A stretch of DNA of 64,000 bases from Methylotenera sp965234545 (GCA_965234545.1 OZ248348.1:1178001-1242000), one strand, 5' to 3'; shown: positions 33,698 to 43,229, counted from the stretch's first letter. Notes: a model not told the origin generated them from the sequence alone. Program-made: numbers and translations.

Positions 33698-35173
33698 ATG
33701 GCCAACCCTATTATGCACGCTGATTTTGGCTTTAATTTTGACAACAGTTATTTGCAACTGCCGCCTGCTTTTTATCAAAAGCAAGCGCCCAGCCCGGTTC
33801 AAACACCGGCCATGCTGGTGTTTAACCAAGCCCTCGCAAACGAATTAGGCTTAAACGCCGCCACACTTGCCAGCCAAGGTGCCGACTTCTTGGCTGGCAA
33901 TAAATTATTCGCTGGATCCGAGCCGATTGCGCAAGCCTATGCCGGCCACCAATTTGGTCACTTCAACCGCTTAGGCGACGGCCGCGCCATTTTATTGGGC
34001 GAGCACCTGACGCCAAATCAACAACGCTTAGACATCCAATTAAAAGGCGCCGGCAGGACCGGCTACTCACGATCGGGCGACGGCCGCGCCGCACTGGGGC
34101 CCATGCTGCGCGAATACCTAATTAGCGAAGCCATGCACGCCTTGGGTGTACCTAGCACACGCAGCTTGTGCGTGACAGTAAGTGGCGAAGCGGTATACCG
34201 CGAGGAAGCTCTGCCTGGCGCCATATTATGCCGGGTAGCCGCCAGCCATTTACGCGTGGGCACCTTTCAATTTGCCGCTGCCGAGCAAAACCCCGCGCTA
34301 TTACTAGCCCTAGCCGACTACACTATAGACCGGCATTTTCCAGCCATACGCACTCAGGCACAGCCCTATTTGGTTTTACTGGAATCGGTCATAGACCGCC
34401 AAGCGCAATTGCTGGCGCAGTGGATGCACCTAGGCTTCATACACGGTGTCATGAACACCGATAACATGAGCATCTGCGGTGAAACCATAGACTACGGTCC
34501 CTGCGCTTTCCTAAATGCTTACCATCAAGACACGGTATTTAGCTCCATCGACAAAAATGGCCGCTACGCTTACGGCAATCAACCGCAAATGGCCCTGTGG
34601 AATCTGGTGAGGTTGGCCGAAACCTTGTTAGCCTTAATAGACACGAATCAAGAAAAAGCCATAGAAATGGCTCGCGCCAGCCTGGAAAAATTTAACGCGC
34701 TTTATGCTAATTATTGGCTATCGGGCATGCGCAAAAAATTAGGTTTGTTTAACGCCGAAGACGACGATCAAGCCCTGGCCGACTCGTTGTTGCAACTGAT
34801 GCAAACCCATCAAACCGATTACACCCAGGCATTTAGGGCATTGTGCCACGGGGCATTTAAACCCAGCGCCTTGTATCAAGCCCCCGAATTTAGGCATTGG
34901 GTGAGCCTATGGCATGCCAGGTTGAGTAGGCAAACACAAAGTGGGGAAGACAGCATGCAATTGATGCAAAGCGTTAACCCAACGGTCATTCCACGCAACC
35001 ACTTGGTCGAAGACGCCTTGCAACAGGCCTTCTACGCCAACGACTTGTCAGCATTTCACGCCTTGTTAGCCGCGGTCAGTCAACCATATGTCGCCAGCGA
35101 CCTAAACGATCCATACCAGCATGCGCCTAAGGCTGGGTTTGATGACGCTTATAAAACCTACTGTGGCACATGA
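33698..35173 (+). CDS. selO: Protein adenylyltransferase SelO (YdiU)
   Basis: A 491-residue pseudokinase-fold enzyme that transfers AMP to proteins. Family segments YAGHQFGHFNRLGDGRAILLGE (near residues 86-108; split across conserved blocks), GAGRTGYSRSGDGRAALGPMLREYL and the MNTDNMSICGETIDYGPCAF metal/nucleotide region near 250 are intact. The protein ends YCGT: the cysteine three residues from the end occupies the place of selenocysteine in animal SelO. Two ATGs (33698 and 33713) are possible. It follows xseA by six bases and ends before a terminator. Confidence 0.95.
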   Translation: MANPIMHADFGFNFDNSYLQLPPAFYQKQAPSPVQTPAMLVFNQALANELGLNAATLASQGADFLAGNKLFAGSEPIAQAYAGHQFGHFNRLGDGRAILLGEHLTPNQQRLDIQLKGAGRTGYSRSGDGRAALGPMLREYLISEAMHALGVPSTRSLCVTVSGEAVYREEALPGAILCRVAASHLRVGTFQFAAAEQNPALLLALADYTIDRHFPAIRTQAQPYLVLLESVIDRQAQLLAQWMHLGFIHGVMNTDNMSICGETIDYGPCAFLNAYHQDTVFSSIDKNGRYAYGNQPQMALWNLVRLAETLLALIDTNQEKAIEMARASLEKFNALYANYWLSGMRKKLGLFNAEDDDQALADSLLQLMQTHQTDYTQAFRALCHGAFKPSALYQAPEFRHWVSLWHARLSRQTQSGEDSMQLMQSVNPTVIPRNHLVEDALQQAFYANDLSAFHALLAAVSQPYVASDLNDPYQHAPKAGFDDAYKTYCGT

Positions 35174-35195
35174 TAGAACAAGCACGTCGGCCAAT

Positions 35196-35232
35196 AAAAA
35201 AGGCCGAGTCCTAACGGAATCGGCCTTTTTTT
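35196..35232 (+). terminator. Terminator after selO
   Basis: A stem AAAAAGGCCGA / TCGGCCTTTTT with a 12-base loop, running into a T run, 23 bases after the selO stop. The A run on the left also allows it to act on the minus strand, where it would end the tRNA-Leu transcript. Confidence 0.9.
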
Positions 35233-35237
35233 GTATA

Positions 35238-35324
35238 TGGTGCCCGGAGCCGGAGTCGAACCGGCACACCCTTACGAGCGAGAGATTTTAAGTCTCTTGT
35301 GTCTACCAATTTCACCACCCGGGC
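35238..35324 (-). tRNA. tRNA-Leu (anticodon UAA)
   Basis: An 87-base tRNA on the minus strand from GCCCGGG at 35324 to the encoded CCA at 35238. The acceptor stem pairs with one G-U; the anticodon loop CTTAAAA gives UAA, for Leu codon UUA. The long variable arm of class II tRNAs and the GGTTCGACTCC T-arm are present. About 384 bases between selO and kup hold the terminator, this tRNA and the kup upstream region only. Confidence 0.96.
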
Positions 35325-35356
35325 GGATAGTAGGTCTACAACAATTTGCGGTGCGT

Positions 35357-35386
35357 ATTCTAACACCTTAGTTTGCTTTTTTCTAA
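35357..35386 (-). promoter_or_regulatory. Possible promoter of tRNA-Leu
   Basis: On the minus strand, TTAGAA (35386-35381) and TAGAAT (35362-35357) are separated by 18 bases and lie about 32 bases before the tRNA. The -35 match is modest, so this is tentative. Confidence 0.35.
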
Positions 35387-35481
35387 GCATAAAATGGCTT
35401 TTTTCAAGAATATTTGAAAAAGAACGAGTGCTGGCTTACTTCTTTAGAGCATACATGGCCGGGGTATTGCATGCGTTTTAA

Positions 35482-35502
35482 ATAGATTAAAAATCTATTG
35501 GT
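35482..35502. other. Small A/T-rich dyad upstream of kup
   Basis: ATAGATT / AATCTAT with a three-base spacer, about 55-75 bases before the kup start. It may be part of the kup promoter region or an operator. Apart from this dyad, nothing distinct is seen between the tRNA and kup. Confidence 0.3.
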
Positions 35503-35557
35503 TTACGCTAGAACTTGGTTGATAATAGCGCTCTCGTGTTAACCGTAGCCCATTTTA

Positions 35558-37441
35558 ATGTCATCCACTACTGGCAATAAAACAAAACTTTCCGCACTGA
35601 CTTTAGCCGCACTAGGCGTGGTTTTTGGTGACATCGGCACCAGCCCACTGTACACCATGAAAGAGGTGTTCTCGGTTGGCGCACACCCCGTACCCCTCAA
35701 CGAGGTCAACATGTTCGGCATTTTATCGCTGATCGTTTGGGCTTTAATCATGGTGGTGTCGGTTAAATACGTGGCCTTTATTATGCGCGCCGACAACCGT
35801 GGCGAAGGCGGCATCATGGCCTTGCTGGCTTTAGCCAGCCACAATGCGGCAGGCGATGCAAAAAAACAGCACACCATCATGCTGCTGGGCATTCTAGGCG
35901 CCTGCATGTTTTATGCGGACGGCATGATCACCCCCGCCATTTCAGTCCTGTCCGCAGTCGAAGGCTTGGAACTGGCCGCCCCGGTTTTACACCCCATGAT
36001 ATTGCCGGTCACCTTATTGGTGTTATTTATCCTGTTTTGGGCGCAAAGCAAAGGCACCGCTTTAGTGGGCGCATTCTTTGGCCCCATCATGCTGCTGTGG
36101 TTTACGGTCTTAGGCGTGCTTGGCATTCAGGGCATCATGCAAAACCCCAGCATACTTCAGGCCCTCAATCCAATTTACGCCTACAATTTCTTTAGCGTCA
36201 GCCCATGGATTGCCTTCGTGGCATTGGGCGCCGTGGTCTTGGCGGTTACTGGTGCTGAAGCGCTGTATGCCGACATGGGCCACTTTGGTCCCTTTCCTAT
36301 TCGTTTAGCGTGGTTTGGTTTTGTTTTACCAGCGCTCATTCTCAATTATTTCGGCCAAGGTGCCTTGATTTTGCAGGATCCTGAAAGTGTAAAAAATCCT
36401 TTTTACCTATTGGCGCCTGAATGGATGCTCTACCCGCTCATCGTGTTAGCCACACTGGCAGCAGTGATTGCTTCACAAGCGGTAATTACCGGGGCTTTTT
36501 CCGTATCCCGCCAAGCCTTGCAATTGGGCTACTTGCCGCGCATGCACGTGGAACACACTTCAGAAAGTGAAGAAGGGCAAATTTACATGCCACGCGTTAA
36601 CTGGGGCTTGATGCTAGGCGTGATGGCATTGGTCTTAAGTTTCAAATCCTCTGGCAATTTAGCTGCGGCATACGGCATTGCCGTGACCGGTGATATGGTG
36701 ATCACCACTTTATTGGCCGGCATCGTTTTCCATCATATTTGGGGTTGGAGCAAATTGCGCACTGGCATGCTGGTCGCTTTGTTCTTGGTGGTCGACGTGG
36801 CTTTCTTCAGCGCCAACGTATTGAAAATACCGGATGGTGGCTGGGTGCCATTGGTTATAGGCATCGTGATTTTCACTTTGATGCTAACCTGGAAAACCGG
36901 TCGCAACATGCTCTACTCCATGTTGAAAAACGAAGCCATGGCCATAGACCCATTCATAGCAGCGGTCGGCGCGCACCCGCCCTTACGCGTGAGTGGCACC
37001 GCCATATTCATGACGCCTAACTTAGACGGCGTGCCGCATGCCATGCTGCACAACCTAAAACACAACAAAGTCTTGCACGATAAAATGGTCTTGCTGACAG
37101 TCAAATTCCTGGACTACCCGCACACCTCCAATGAGGAACGCGTCACAGTAGAAGATTTGCCGAATGAGTTTTACCGTGTCACGGTGCGCTATGGCTTCAA
37201 GGACGAACCGGATTTACCTAGGGATTTGGTCTTGTGTGCTGAGCAAGGCCTGGTGTTGGATGCCATGGACACCTCGTTCTTTGTTGGCAAAGAAATCCTC
37301 ATTGCCAGCAACGCATCCGGCATGGCTTTCTGGCGTAAGAAAATCTTCATCGGCTTATTTAGAAGCGCCGAAACCATCACCAACCAATTCAAATTACCGC
37401 CGAATCGCGTGGTCGAGCTTGGCTCACAATTGAAAATCTAA
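35558..37441 (+). CDS. kup: Low-affinity potassium transporter Kup
   Basis: A 627-residue KUP/HAK/KT-family potassium-proton symporter with about 12 spans in the first 450 residues and a cytoplasmic C-terminal domain. The family start GVVFGDIGTSPLYT (near residues 18-31), the ADNRGEGGIMALLALA segment near 82 and the ALYADMGHFG segment near 239 are intact. It is monocistronic with about 230 bases upstream after the tRNA gene. A short region follows before dapD. Confidence 0.96.
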   Translation: MSSTTGNKTKLSALTLAALGVVFGDIGTSPLYTMKEVFSVGAHPVPLNEVNMFGILSLIVWALIMVVSVKYVAFIMRADNRGEGGIMALLALASHNAAGDAKKQHTIMLLGILGACMFYADGMITPAISVLSAVEGLELAAPVLHPMILPVTLLVLFILFWAQSKGTALVGAFFGPIMLLWFTVLGVLGIQGIMQNPSILQALNPIYAYNFFSVSPWIAFVALGAVVLAVTGAEALYADMGHFGPFPIRLAWFGFVLPALILNYFGQGALILQDPESVKNPFYLLAPEWMLYPLIVLATLAAVIASQAVITGAFSVSRQALQLGYLPRMHVEHTSESEEGQIYMPRVNWGLMLGVMALVLSFKSSGNLAAAYGIAVTGDMVITTLLAGIVFHHIWGWSKLRTGMLVALFLVVDVAFFSANVLKIPDGGWVPLVIGIVIFTLMLTWKTGRNMLYSMLKNEAMAIDPFIAAVGAHPPLRVSGTAIFMTPNLDGVPHAMLHNLKHNKVLHDKMVLLTVKFLDYPHTSNEERVTVEDLPNEFYRVTVRYGFKDEPDLPRDLVLCAEQGLVLDAMDTSFFVGKEILIASNASGMAFWRKKIFIGLFRSAETITNQFKLPPNRVVELGSQLKI

Positions 37442-37571
37442 AGCCTTAAGCGAGTCCGCTCATAGGCTAGAGCGTATTTGTTAAGGCTAACTTTAACCGA
37501 TTGAGGTAAAATGGCGTTTACGCTTTTTAGCCTATTTCGCAATTTAATTTTGGACTATTCATTACTTTATC

Positions 37572-38399
37572 ATGACTCAATTACAACAAACCATTGAAGC
37601 CGCTTTCGAAGACCGTGCCAACATCAATCCAGCCAACGCCAGCGCAGAATTAAAAGCGGCCGTTGCCAGCGTCATTGCTGACTTGGATGCCGGCACCTTA
37701 CGCGTGGCCTCACGCGTGGGCAACAGCCAAAATTGGGAAACCCATCAATGGATCAAGAAAGCCGTGTTGCTGTCTTTCCGTTTGGACGACAACGTCTTGC
37801 TAGACGGCGCCAGCACACAGTATTTCGATAAAGTACCGCCAAAATTTGCCAACTTCACGGCCGACGATTTTAAAGCCGGCGGCTACCGCGTGGTGCCAGG
37901 TTCCATGGTTCGTCGCGGTTCGTACATAGGCAAAAATGCCGTGTTGCTGCCTTCGTTCGTTAACATCGGTGCTTACGTAGGCGAAGGCACCATGGTGGAT
38001 GCTTGGGCTACCGTAGGCTCATGCGCGCAAATTGGTAAAAACGTGCACTTAAGCGGTGGCGTAGGCATTGGTGGCGTATTGGAACCCGTGCAAGCCGGCC
38101 CTACTATCATAGGCGACAACTGCTTCATTGGTGCGCGTTCCGAGGTGGTGGAAGGCGTGATTGTGGAAGACAACTGCGTGATCTCCATGGGCGTTTACAT
38201 CGGCCAATCGACCAAAATTTACGACCGCGAAACCGGCAGCGTGACCTACGGTCGCATCCCTGCAGGTTCCGTAGTGGTGTCGGGCAACTTACCCTCTAAA
38301 GACGGCAGCTACAGCTTGTATTGCGCCGTTATCGTTAAAAAAGTGGACGAAAAAACATTGGGTAAAGTGGGCATTAACGAATTGCTACGCGGTATCTAA
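37572..38399 (+). CDS. dapD: Tetrahydrodipicolinate N-succinyltransferase
   Basis: A 275-residue enzyme of the succinylase route to lysine and diaminopimelate. The left-handed beta-helix with hexapeptide repeats is clear from about residue 100 to 215, and the family segments MVRRGSYIGKNAVLLPSFVN and GSCAQIGKNVHLSGG are present. It heads a run of dapD, an ArsC/Spx-like gene and dapE, with about 130 bases of upstream region after kup. Confidence 0.96.
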   Translation: MTQLQQTIEAAFEDRANINPANASAELKAAVASVIADLDAGTLRVASRVGNSQNWETHQWIKKAVLLSFRLDDNVLLDGASTQYFDKVPPKFANFTADDFKAGGYRVVPGSMVRRGSYIGKNAVLLPSFVNIGAYVGEGTMVDAWATVGSCAQIGKNVHLSGGVGIGGVLEPVQAGPTIIGDNCFIGARSEVVEGVIVEDNCVISMGVYIGQSTKIYDRETGSVTYGRIPAGSVVVSGNLPSKDGSYSLYCAVIVKKVDEKTLGKVGINELLRGI

Positions 38400-38411
38400 T
38401 CCGACCCGCGC

Positions 38412-38756
38412 ATGCAACTTTACGGCATTCCCAATTGCAGCACCGTTAAAAAAGCCCGTGATTGGCTGGAGCAAAATGCTTGCGCCTATACCTTTTACGA
38501 CTTTAAAAAAAACACCCTCAGCGATGCCTTGCTGAGCGATTGGATAAGCCAGCAACCCTTGGACAAACTCATTAATCGCGCCGGCCTCACTTGGCGCAAT
38601 TTGACTGAAGCCGAAAAAAACAGCGTGCAAGATGACGCTAAAGCCCGGCAATTGATGTTGGCCAAACCCAGCTTGATTAAACGGCCGGTCTTGATCAAGG
38701 ATGGCAAAATCGCCTGTTTGGGCTACACGGAAGCCACTTATAAAGCCTTGCTATGA
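38412..38756 (+). CDS. ArsC/Spx-family thioredoxin-fold protein (YffB type)
   Basis: A 114-residue protein of the ArsC/Spx/YffB family. The N-terminal PNCSTVKKARDWL segment holds a single cysteine at the place of the ArsC active site (Cys9 region); the second-domain RPVLIKDGK segment near residue 95 has the conserved Arg-Pro. The arsenate-reductase catalytic triad is not assured, and the gene sits between dapD and dapE as yffB sits next to dapE in E. coli, so arsenate reduction is unlikely. Its biochemical role in this setting is not established. It overlaps dapE by four bases (ATGA). Confidence 0.85.
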   Translation: MQLYGIPNCSTVKKARDWLEQNACAYTFYDFKKNTLSDALLSDWISQQPLDKLINRAGLTWRNLTEAEKNSVQDDAKARQLMLAKPSLIKRPVLIKDGKIACLGYTEATYKALL

Positions 38757-39913
38757 CCACACCACACAGTAAAACCTTAAGCCTAGCGATAGACTTGCTA
38801 AGACGCCAATCCAATACCCCGGATGATGCCGGCTGCCAAGAAAAAATGATAGCCAGGTTGGAGCCATTGGGTTTCAAAATCGAGCGCATGCGCGTAGGTC
38901 AGGTGGACAACTTGTATGCCCGTCGCGGCACCACTGGCCCATTATTGGTCTTTGCTGGCCACACCGACGTGGTGCCAACCGGCCCACTGGATAAATGGCA
39001 CACCCCACCTTTCGAACCGACTATCAAAGATGGCATGCTCTATGCGCGTGGCGCGGCCGACATGAAGACCTCATTGGCGGCGTTTGTTACCAGCATAGAA
39101 GAATTCATTGCCGAAAACCCGAATCACCCTGGCTCCATAGGCTTACTCATCACCTCCGATGAAGAAGGCGTGGCAGTAGACGGCACTGTTAAAGTCGTGG
39201 AGGCCTTAAAGGCTCGCGGCGAGCTATTTGACTACTGCATAGTCGGCGAGCCGACCAGCAATAAAGTGGTCGGCGACATGATTAAAAACGGCCGTCGTGG
39301 CTCGCTGTCAGGCAAACTCACGGTTAAGGGCGTGCAAGGTCACATTGCTTACCCTCACTTGGTTAAAAATCCCATCCACTTAGTGGCCCCGGCCATAAAA
39401 GACATGGTGGAAACGCTATGGGATGAAGGTAACGAATACTTCCCGCCGACCTCTTGGCAAATCAGCAACATGAATGGCGGCACCGGTGCAACCAACGTGG
39501 TGCCAGGTGAAGTGGAAATCTTATTTAACTTTAGGTATTGCGCCCTGGTCAACAATGCCGGCAGCACAGAGGCCGGTTTGACCCAGCGCGTGCATGCCAT
39601 ATTAGACAGCCATAAATTGGACTACGATTTGGAGTGGGAGCATTCTCCTTCTTACATCACGCCACGCGGTAATCTAGTCGAAGCCATCAGCGCCGCCATA
39701 GTCCAGGCTTATGGCGTCACGCCAGAACTGTCTACCACCGGCGGCACATCCGATGGGCGTTTCATTGCCGACATCTGCCCACAAGTCATCGAGTTTGGCC
39801 CCCTCAACGCCACCATACATAAACTTAACGAATGCGTAGCAGTGGCCGACATCGAACCCTTAAAAGAAACCTACAAATTGACCATGCAAACGCTATTGTC
39901 AAATAAGGCTTAA
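38753..39913 (+). CDS. dapE: Succinyl-diaminopimelate desuccinylase
   Basis: A 386-residue M20-family zinc peptidase that removes succinate in diaminopimelate synthesis. Metal ligands are visible as FAGHTDVVP (near residue 66), GAADMKT (about 100) and TSDEEG (about 134), with CIVGEPTS near 163 and the last His in NATIHKLNECV near 353. It overlaps the upstream ArsC/Spx-like gene by four bases and is followed by prmB ten bases later. Confidence 0.95.
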   Translation: MTTPHSKTLSLAIDLLRRQSNTPDDAGCQEKMIARLEPLGFKIERMRVGQVDNLYARRGTTGPLLVFAGHTDVVPTGPLDKWHTPPFEPTIKDGMLYARGAADMKTSLAAFVTSIEEFIAENPNHPGSIGLLITSDEEGVAVDGTVKVVEALKARGELFDYCIVGEPTSNKVVGDMIKNGRRGSLSGKLTVKGVQGHIAYPHLVKNPIHLVAPAIKDMVETLWDEGNEYFPPTSWQISNMNGGTGATNVVPGEVEILFNFRYCALVNNAGSTEAGLTQRVHAILDSHKLDYDLEWEHSPSYITPRGNLVEAISAAIVQAYGVTPELSTTGGTSDGRFIADICPQVIEFGPLNATIHKLNECVAVADIEPLKETYKLTMQTLLSNKA

Positions 39914-39923
39914 AAACACCGCT

Positions 39924-40820
39924 ATGAGTAAACAGACACCGCCATCCGAGTTAGTCAGCATACGCGACTGGGTACGCTATGCCGTCAGCCAATTTGAAGC
40001 TTCCGATATTTTTTACGGCCATGGCACAGACAACGCTTACGACGAAGCCGTCTGGTTAGTCATGAGCGGCTTGCATTTGCCCATGGACACCTTGGATAAC
40101 TTCTTTGATGCCAGGCTTACAAATGAGGAATGCAACAAGTTGGCTGCGTTTATTGATCAGCGCATCCAGCAACACACGCCTACCGCTTACTTGCTCAAAG
40201 AAGCGTGGTTGCAAGGCTTAAAATTTTACGTGGACGAGCGTGTGCTAATACCGCGCTCATTCATAGCGGAATTACTCAACAACGATTTAAGCCCGTGGAT
40301 AGAATTTCCTGAAATGGTGGAAAGTGCAGCGGATATTTGCACCGGCAGTGGCTGCTTGGGCGTGTTATTAGCGGGCAGTTTCCCCAATGCCGCAATCGAT
40401 GTGATCGATATATCGCAAGACGCGATAGACGTGGCCAACATCAACATTGCCAACTACGGCTTGCAAGATCAAATTAGCGCTATCAAGTCCGATATGTTCA
40501 GCGCCTTAAAAGGCAAAAAATACGACTTAATTATCAGCAACCCGCCTTATGTGGATGCGCCGTCCATGGCGGCCTTGCCCATAGAATACCAAAATGAACC
40601 GCAACTGGCCTTAGGCAGCGGCGCGGATGGTTTAGACCACACCCACACCCTGCTAGCTGAAGCTGCACACTACTTGAATGACGGTGGCATACTGATAGTC
40701 GAAATTGGCCACAACCGCGACGCCTTAGAGGCGGCCTACCCCAATTTAGTATTCAATTGGCTGGAAGTATCATCCGGTACAGAATTTGTTTTCTTGCTCA
40801 CTAAAGAACAGTTGGCTTAA
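39924..40820 (+). CDS. prmB: 50S ribosomal protein L3 glutamine methyltransferase PrmB
   Basis: A 298-residue SAM methyltransferase of the HemK family. The SAM loop TGSGCLGVLLA lies near residue 138 and the catalytic NPPYVD near 208. The long N-terminal helical domain starting SIRDWVRYAVSQFE and the VLIPRSFIAELL segment mark it as PrmB rather than PrmC. It methylates a glutamine of ribosomal protein L3. It lies directly downstream of dapE, probably in the same transcript. Confidence 0.93.
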   Translation: MSKQTPPSELVSIRDWVRYAVSQFEASDIFYGHGTDNAYDEAVWLVMSGLHLPMDTLDNFFDARLTNEECNKLAAFIDQRIQQHTPTAYLLKEAWLQGLKFYVDERVLIPRSFIAELLNNDLSPWIEFPEMVESAADICTGSGCLGVLLAGSFPNAAIDVIDISQDAIDVANINIANYGLQDQISAIKSDMFSALKGKKYDLIISNPPYVDAPSMAALPIEYQNEPQLALGSGADGLDHTHTLLAEAAHYLNDGGILIVEIGHNRDALEAAYPNLVFNWLEVSSGTEFVFLLTKEQLA

Positions 40821-40894
40821 GGTTTTTATTTGCTTTAATTAGTCCTCTTGGCTGCAGTTTAGCCTCACCTCATACACACAGCAGGCCGTCCATT

Positions 40895-42037
40895 TTGAAC
40901 ACCCCCAATAGCATTAGCTGGCAAGAAGCCGGTAAAACCAAAACCAGTGTATGGCACTCAGAAAATGCAGCGCCGGTCCCAAAAAAAATACAACTGGCTG
41001 ACGACACCATTAAAGCAGACGATGCTTACAAACTGGCCTGCGAGGGCACGGCATTGTTATGGCGTGGCGACTTCCAAAACGCCAAATTGCTATTGCAAGC
41101 CTTGTCACGGCGCATAGATAGACCACGCAAAAAACCAAAGAAAACCGGTGAAACGCTGCTGCAATCCTTTCACCTGCATAGGCAAGCACAATCGCAAAAG
41201 GCGCGCATCTTAGGCATGCTGGTCATCGAGTTAAGCGTCGGGTACAACATCCACCTGCGCCGCGCACCCGATGTGAAAGCCGCTTGCGAGCACGCCTACG
41301 GCACCAGTCACGGGTCCATGGTGGTGTCCTTGCGGGAGATACTGGGCTTAGTTGGGGCTTACGAGTGGCATAAAAATGGTGTCGACATCAGCGTCATCAA
41401 CAATAAAATCCACCCTAGCTACGGCGTTTTCTCACCGATACGCGGCGAGTACCTGGATTTAGTCGATGTCGCTCCCTTACCCATACCTTGCCGTTTGGCT
41501 TTTGATATAGGCACCGGCACGGGTGTGTTGGCGGCCATACTGGCTAACCGCGGCGTGACTAAAATCGTCGCCACCGACAACTCGCACCGCGCATTGGATT
41601 GCGCATTGCAAAACGTGACTAGCCTTGGCCTAAAACCTAACGTGACTCTAGTGGAAGCCGACCTTTATCCGAAAGACGAATACGGTCAGGCCGATTTGAT
41701 AGTTTGCAACCCTCCCTGGTTACCCGCGCACCCCAGCTCGGCCTTGGAATCGGCCATTTACGATGAAAAAAGTAAGATGCTAAAAGGCTATTTGAATGGC
41801 TTGAGCGCGCATTTAAGTGAGCAGGGTGAAGGCTGGTTAATCTTGTCCGACTTTGCCGAACAATTGGGTTTAAGAAGCCGAGATGAATTGCTAGGCTGGA
41901 TCAGTGATGCCGGCTTAAAAGTGCTAGAGAAGATAGACACCAAAGCGCGCCATAACAAAGTGCTGGATGCCAGCGACCCGCTGCATGAGGCCCGCAAAGC
42001 CGAACTAACCTCATTGTGGCGCTTGGCTAAAGCGTAA
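40895..42037 (+). CDS. HemK-like class I SAM methyltransferase of unknown substrate
   Basis: A 380-residue protein with a class I methyltransferase domain in its second half: SAM loop FDIGTGTGVLAAIL near residue 206 and a VCNPPWLP motif near 271, the NPPW/Y motif used to methylate amide or amino nitrogen. The first ~190 residues are a helical domain that I do not recognise. The only plausible start is TTG at 40895: there is no in-frame ATG or GTG nearby upstream and the sequence is colinear from there. It lies 75 bases after prmB, so it may be a second modification enzyme of the translation machinery, but the substrate is unknown. Confidence 0.8.
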   Translation: MNTPNSISWQEAGKTKTSVWHSENAAPVPKKIQLADDTIKADDAYKLACEGTALLWRGDFQNAKLLLQALSRRIDRPRKKPKKTGETLLQSFHLHRQAQSQKARILGMLVIELSVGYNIHLRRAPDVKAACEHAYGTSHGSMVVSLREILGLVGAYEWHKNGVDISVINNKIHPSYGVFSPIRGEYLDLVDVAPLPIPCRLAFDIGTGTGVLAAILANRGVTKIVATDNSHRALDCALQNVTSLGLKPNVTLVEADLYPKDEYGQADLIVCNPPWLPAHPSSALESAIYDEKSKMLKGYLNGLSAHLSEQGEGWLILSDFAEQLGLRSRDELLGWISDAGLKVLEKIDTKARHNKVLDASDPLHEARKAELTSLWRLAKA

Positions 42038-42050
42038 AGCAGCCAATAGC

Positions 42051-43154
42051 TTAGCCGCGACCGCGGTTGCGATCGCTTTTCTTCTGCATGGCCGGCGCAG
42101 CCAAATCACTGGACTGACGTACACGGCGTGGACCGGCTTTTCTTGGCGTAGGCTTCTTCGCTGCATCCGATTTTGCCCGGTACGGTTTGTCAGGGCTAGA
42201 CGGATCGCGTGGCGGCCTATCCAAGGCACTGATGCGTTGCTTACGTACTTTAGGCACAAACACCGCCGTGGCTTTTAATTTCTCGCGCTGGGTCAGTTGA
42301 CGCAAGGGCGCGCTGGGCACAGGCAAATCGGCCCACTCCAACAATCCCACTACTTCTTTTTGCTCTAACTTGAGCATGGTGCCGCGCTTCACGCGTGGCG
42401 GCAGATTAACCGGGCCAAAACGCACGCGCATCAAGCGACTGACCGGCAATTGAAAGGCTTCAAACAAGCGCCTCACCTCACGGTTACGGCCCTCACGCAA
42501 CACCACTTGATACCAATGGTTGGCACCCTCACCGCCTTGCGCGGTAATGCTGTCGAAGTTGGCCGGGCCGTCTTCTAGCTCTATGCCTTCTTTCAATTGC
42601 AGCATTTGGCCTTCGGTCAATTCACCAAAAATACGCACGGCGTATTCGCGCTCCACTTCATAGCGCGGGTGCATAAAGCGGTTGGCCAATTCACCCGAGG
42701 TGGTAAATATCAGCAAGCCACTGGTGTTCATGTCCAATCGGCCTATGGCTATCCATTTGCCGTTTTTCACTTTAGGCAATTTATCAAACACGCTGGCGCG
42801 GCCTTCTGGGTCATCCTGGCTGACGATTTCGCCTTCGGGTTTGTGGTAGATCAATACTTGTGGCAATTCAGCAACAAAGGGCAAGCGCAAAGGACGGCTA
42901 TCCAAGCGCACCACATCAAACTGGGTCACGCCTTGGCCGGTGGTGGCGGGGGCGCCATTGACGGTCACGCGGCCACTGGCAATTAAGGCTTCCATGTCGC
43001 GGCGCGAACCCAAGCCAGCTAGAGCCAGCAATTTATGCAAACGCTGGGTGGGTTCGGGTGGCGCGTTTTCATCCTGCGCCAGCTTGGTGAAACTGGTTTT
43101 AGGCCGACGGGGTGCGGCTTGCGGATCGCGTTGGGTTTTAAAAGGACGTGCCAT
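42051..43154 (-). CDS. rluB: 23S rRNA pseudouridine 2605 synthase RluB
   Basis: A 367-residue pseudouridine synthase with an S4 RNA-binding domain (about 38-95) and a catalytic domain in which GRLDMNTSGLLIFT (near residue 143) carries the catalytic Asp. The segment EGRNREVRRLFEAF near 221 is conserved in the RsuA/RluB group. A basic Lys/Arg/Pro-rich tail after about residue 275 is usual for beta- and gammaproteobacterial RluB. RluE or RluF are less likely because of the long tail and length. In many relatives it follows scpB; here it lies 6 kb away with the two-component and secretin region between. Confidence 0.9.
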   Translation of the reverse strand: MARPFKTQRDPQAAPRRPKTSFTKLAQDENAPPEPTQRLHKLLALAGLGSRRDMEALIASGRVTVNGAPATTGQGVTQFDVVRLDSRPLRLPFVAELPQVLIYHKPEGEIVSQDDPEGRASVFDKLPKVKNGKWIAIGRLDMNTSGLLIFTTSGELANRFMHPRYEVEREYAVRIFGELTEGQMLQLKEGIELEDGPANFDSITAQGGEGANHWYQVVLREGRNREVRRLFEAFQLPVSRLMRVRFGPVNLPPRVKRGTMLKLEQKEVVGLLEWADLPVPSAPLRQLTQREKLKATAVFVPKVRKQRISALDRPPRDPSSPDKPYRAKSDAAKKPTPRKAGPRRVRQSSDLAAPAMQKKSDRNRGRG

Positions 43155-43199
43155 AGGAATAAACTAATCAGAATAAGTGGGCATTTTACCGCAGATAGG

Positions 43200-43229
43200 C
43201 AAAATCGCCCCAGTTTATATAATGGGGCG
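43200..43229 (-). terminator. Terminator of the two-component operon
   Basis: On the minus strand a 7-bp stem CGCCCCA / TGGGGCG with a ten-base loop is followed by ATTTT. It lies just after the histidine kinase stop codon and before rluB. Confidence 0.75.

Noticed and set aside
35299..35481. Open frame of 60 codons on the plus strand
   Set aside because: It begins inside the tRNA-Leu gene and has low-complexity sequence with no support.
37442..37571. Promoter of dapD
   Set aside because: TAAAAT is present at about 37506, but no -35 at proper spacing could be found.
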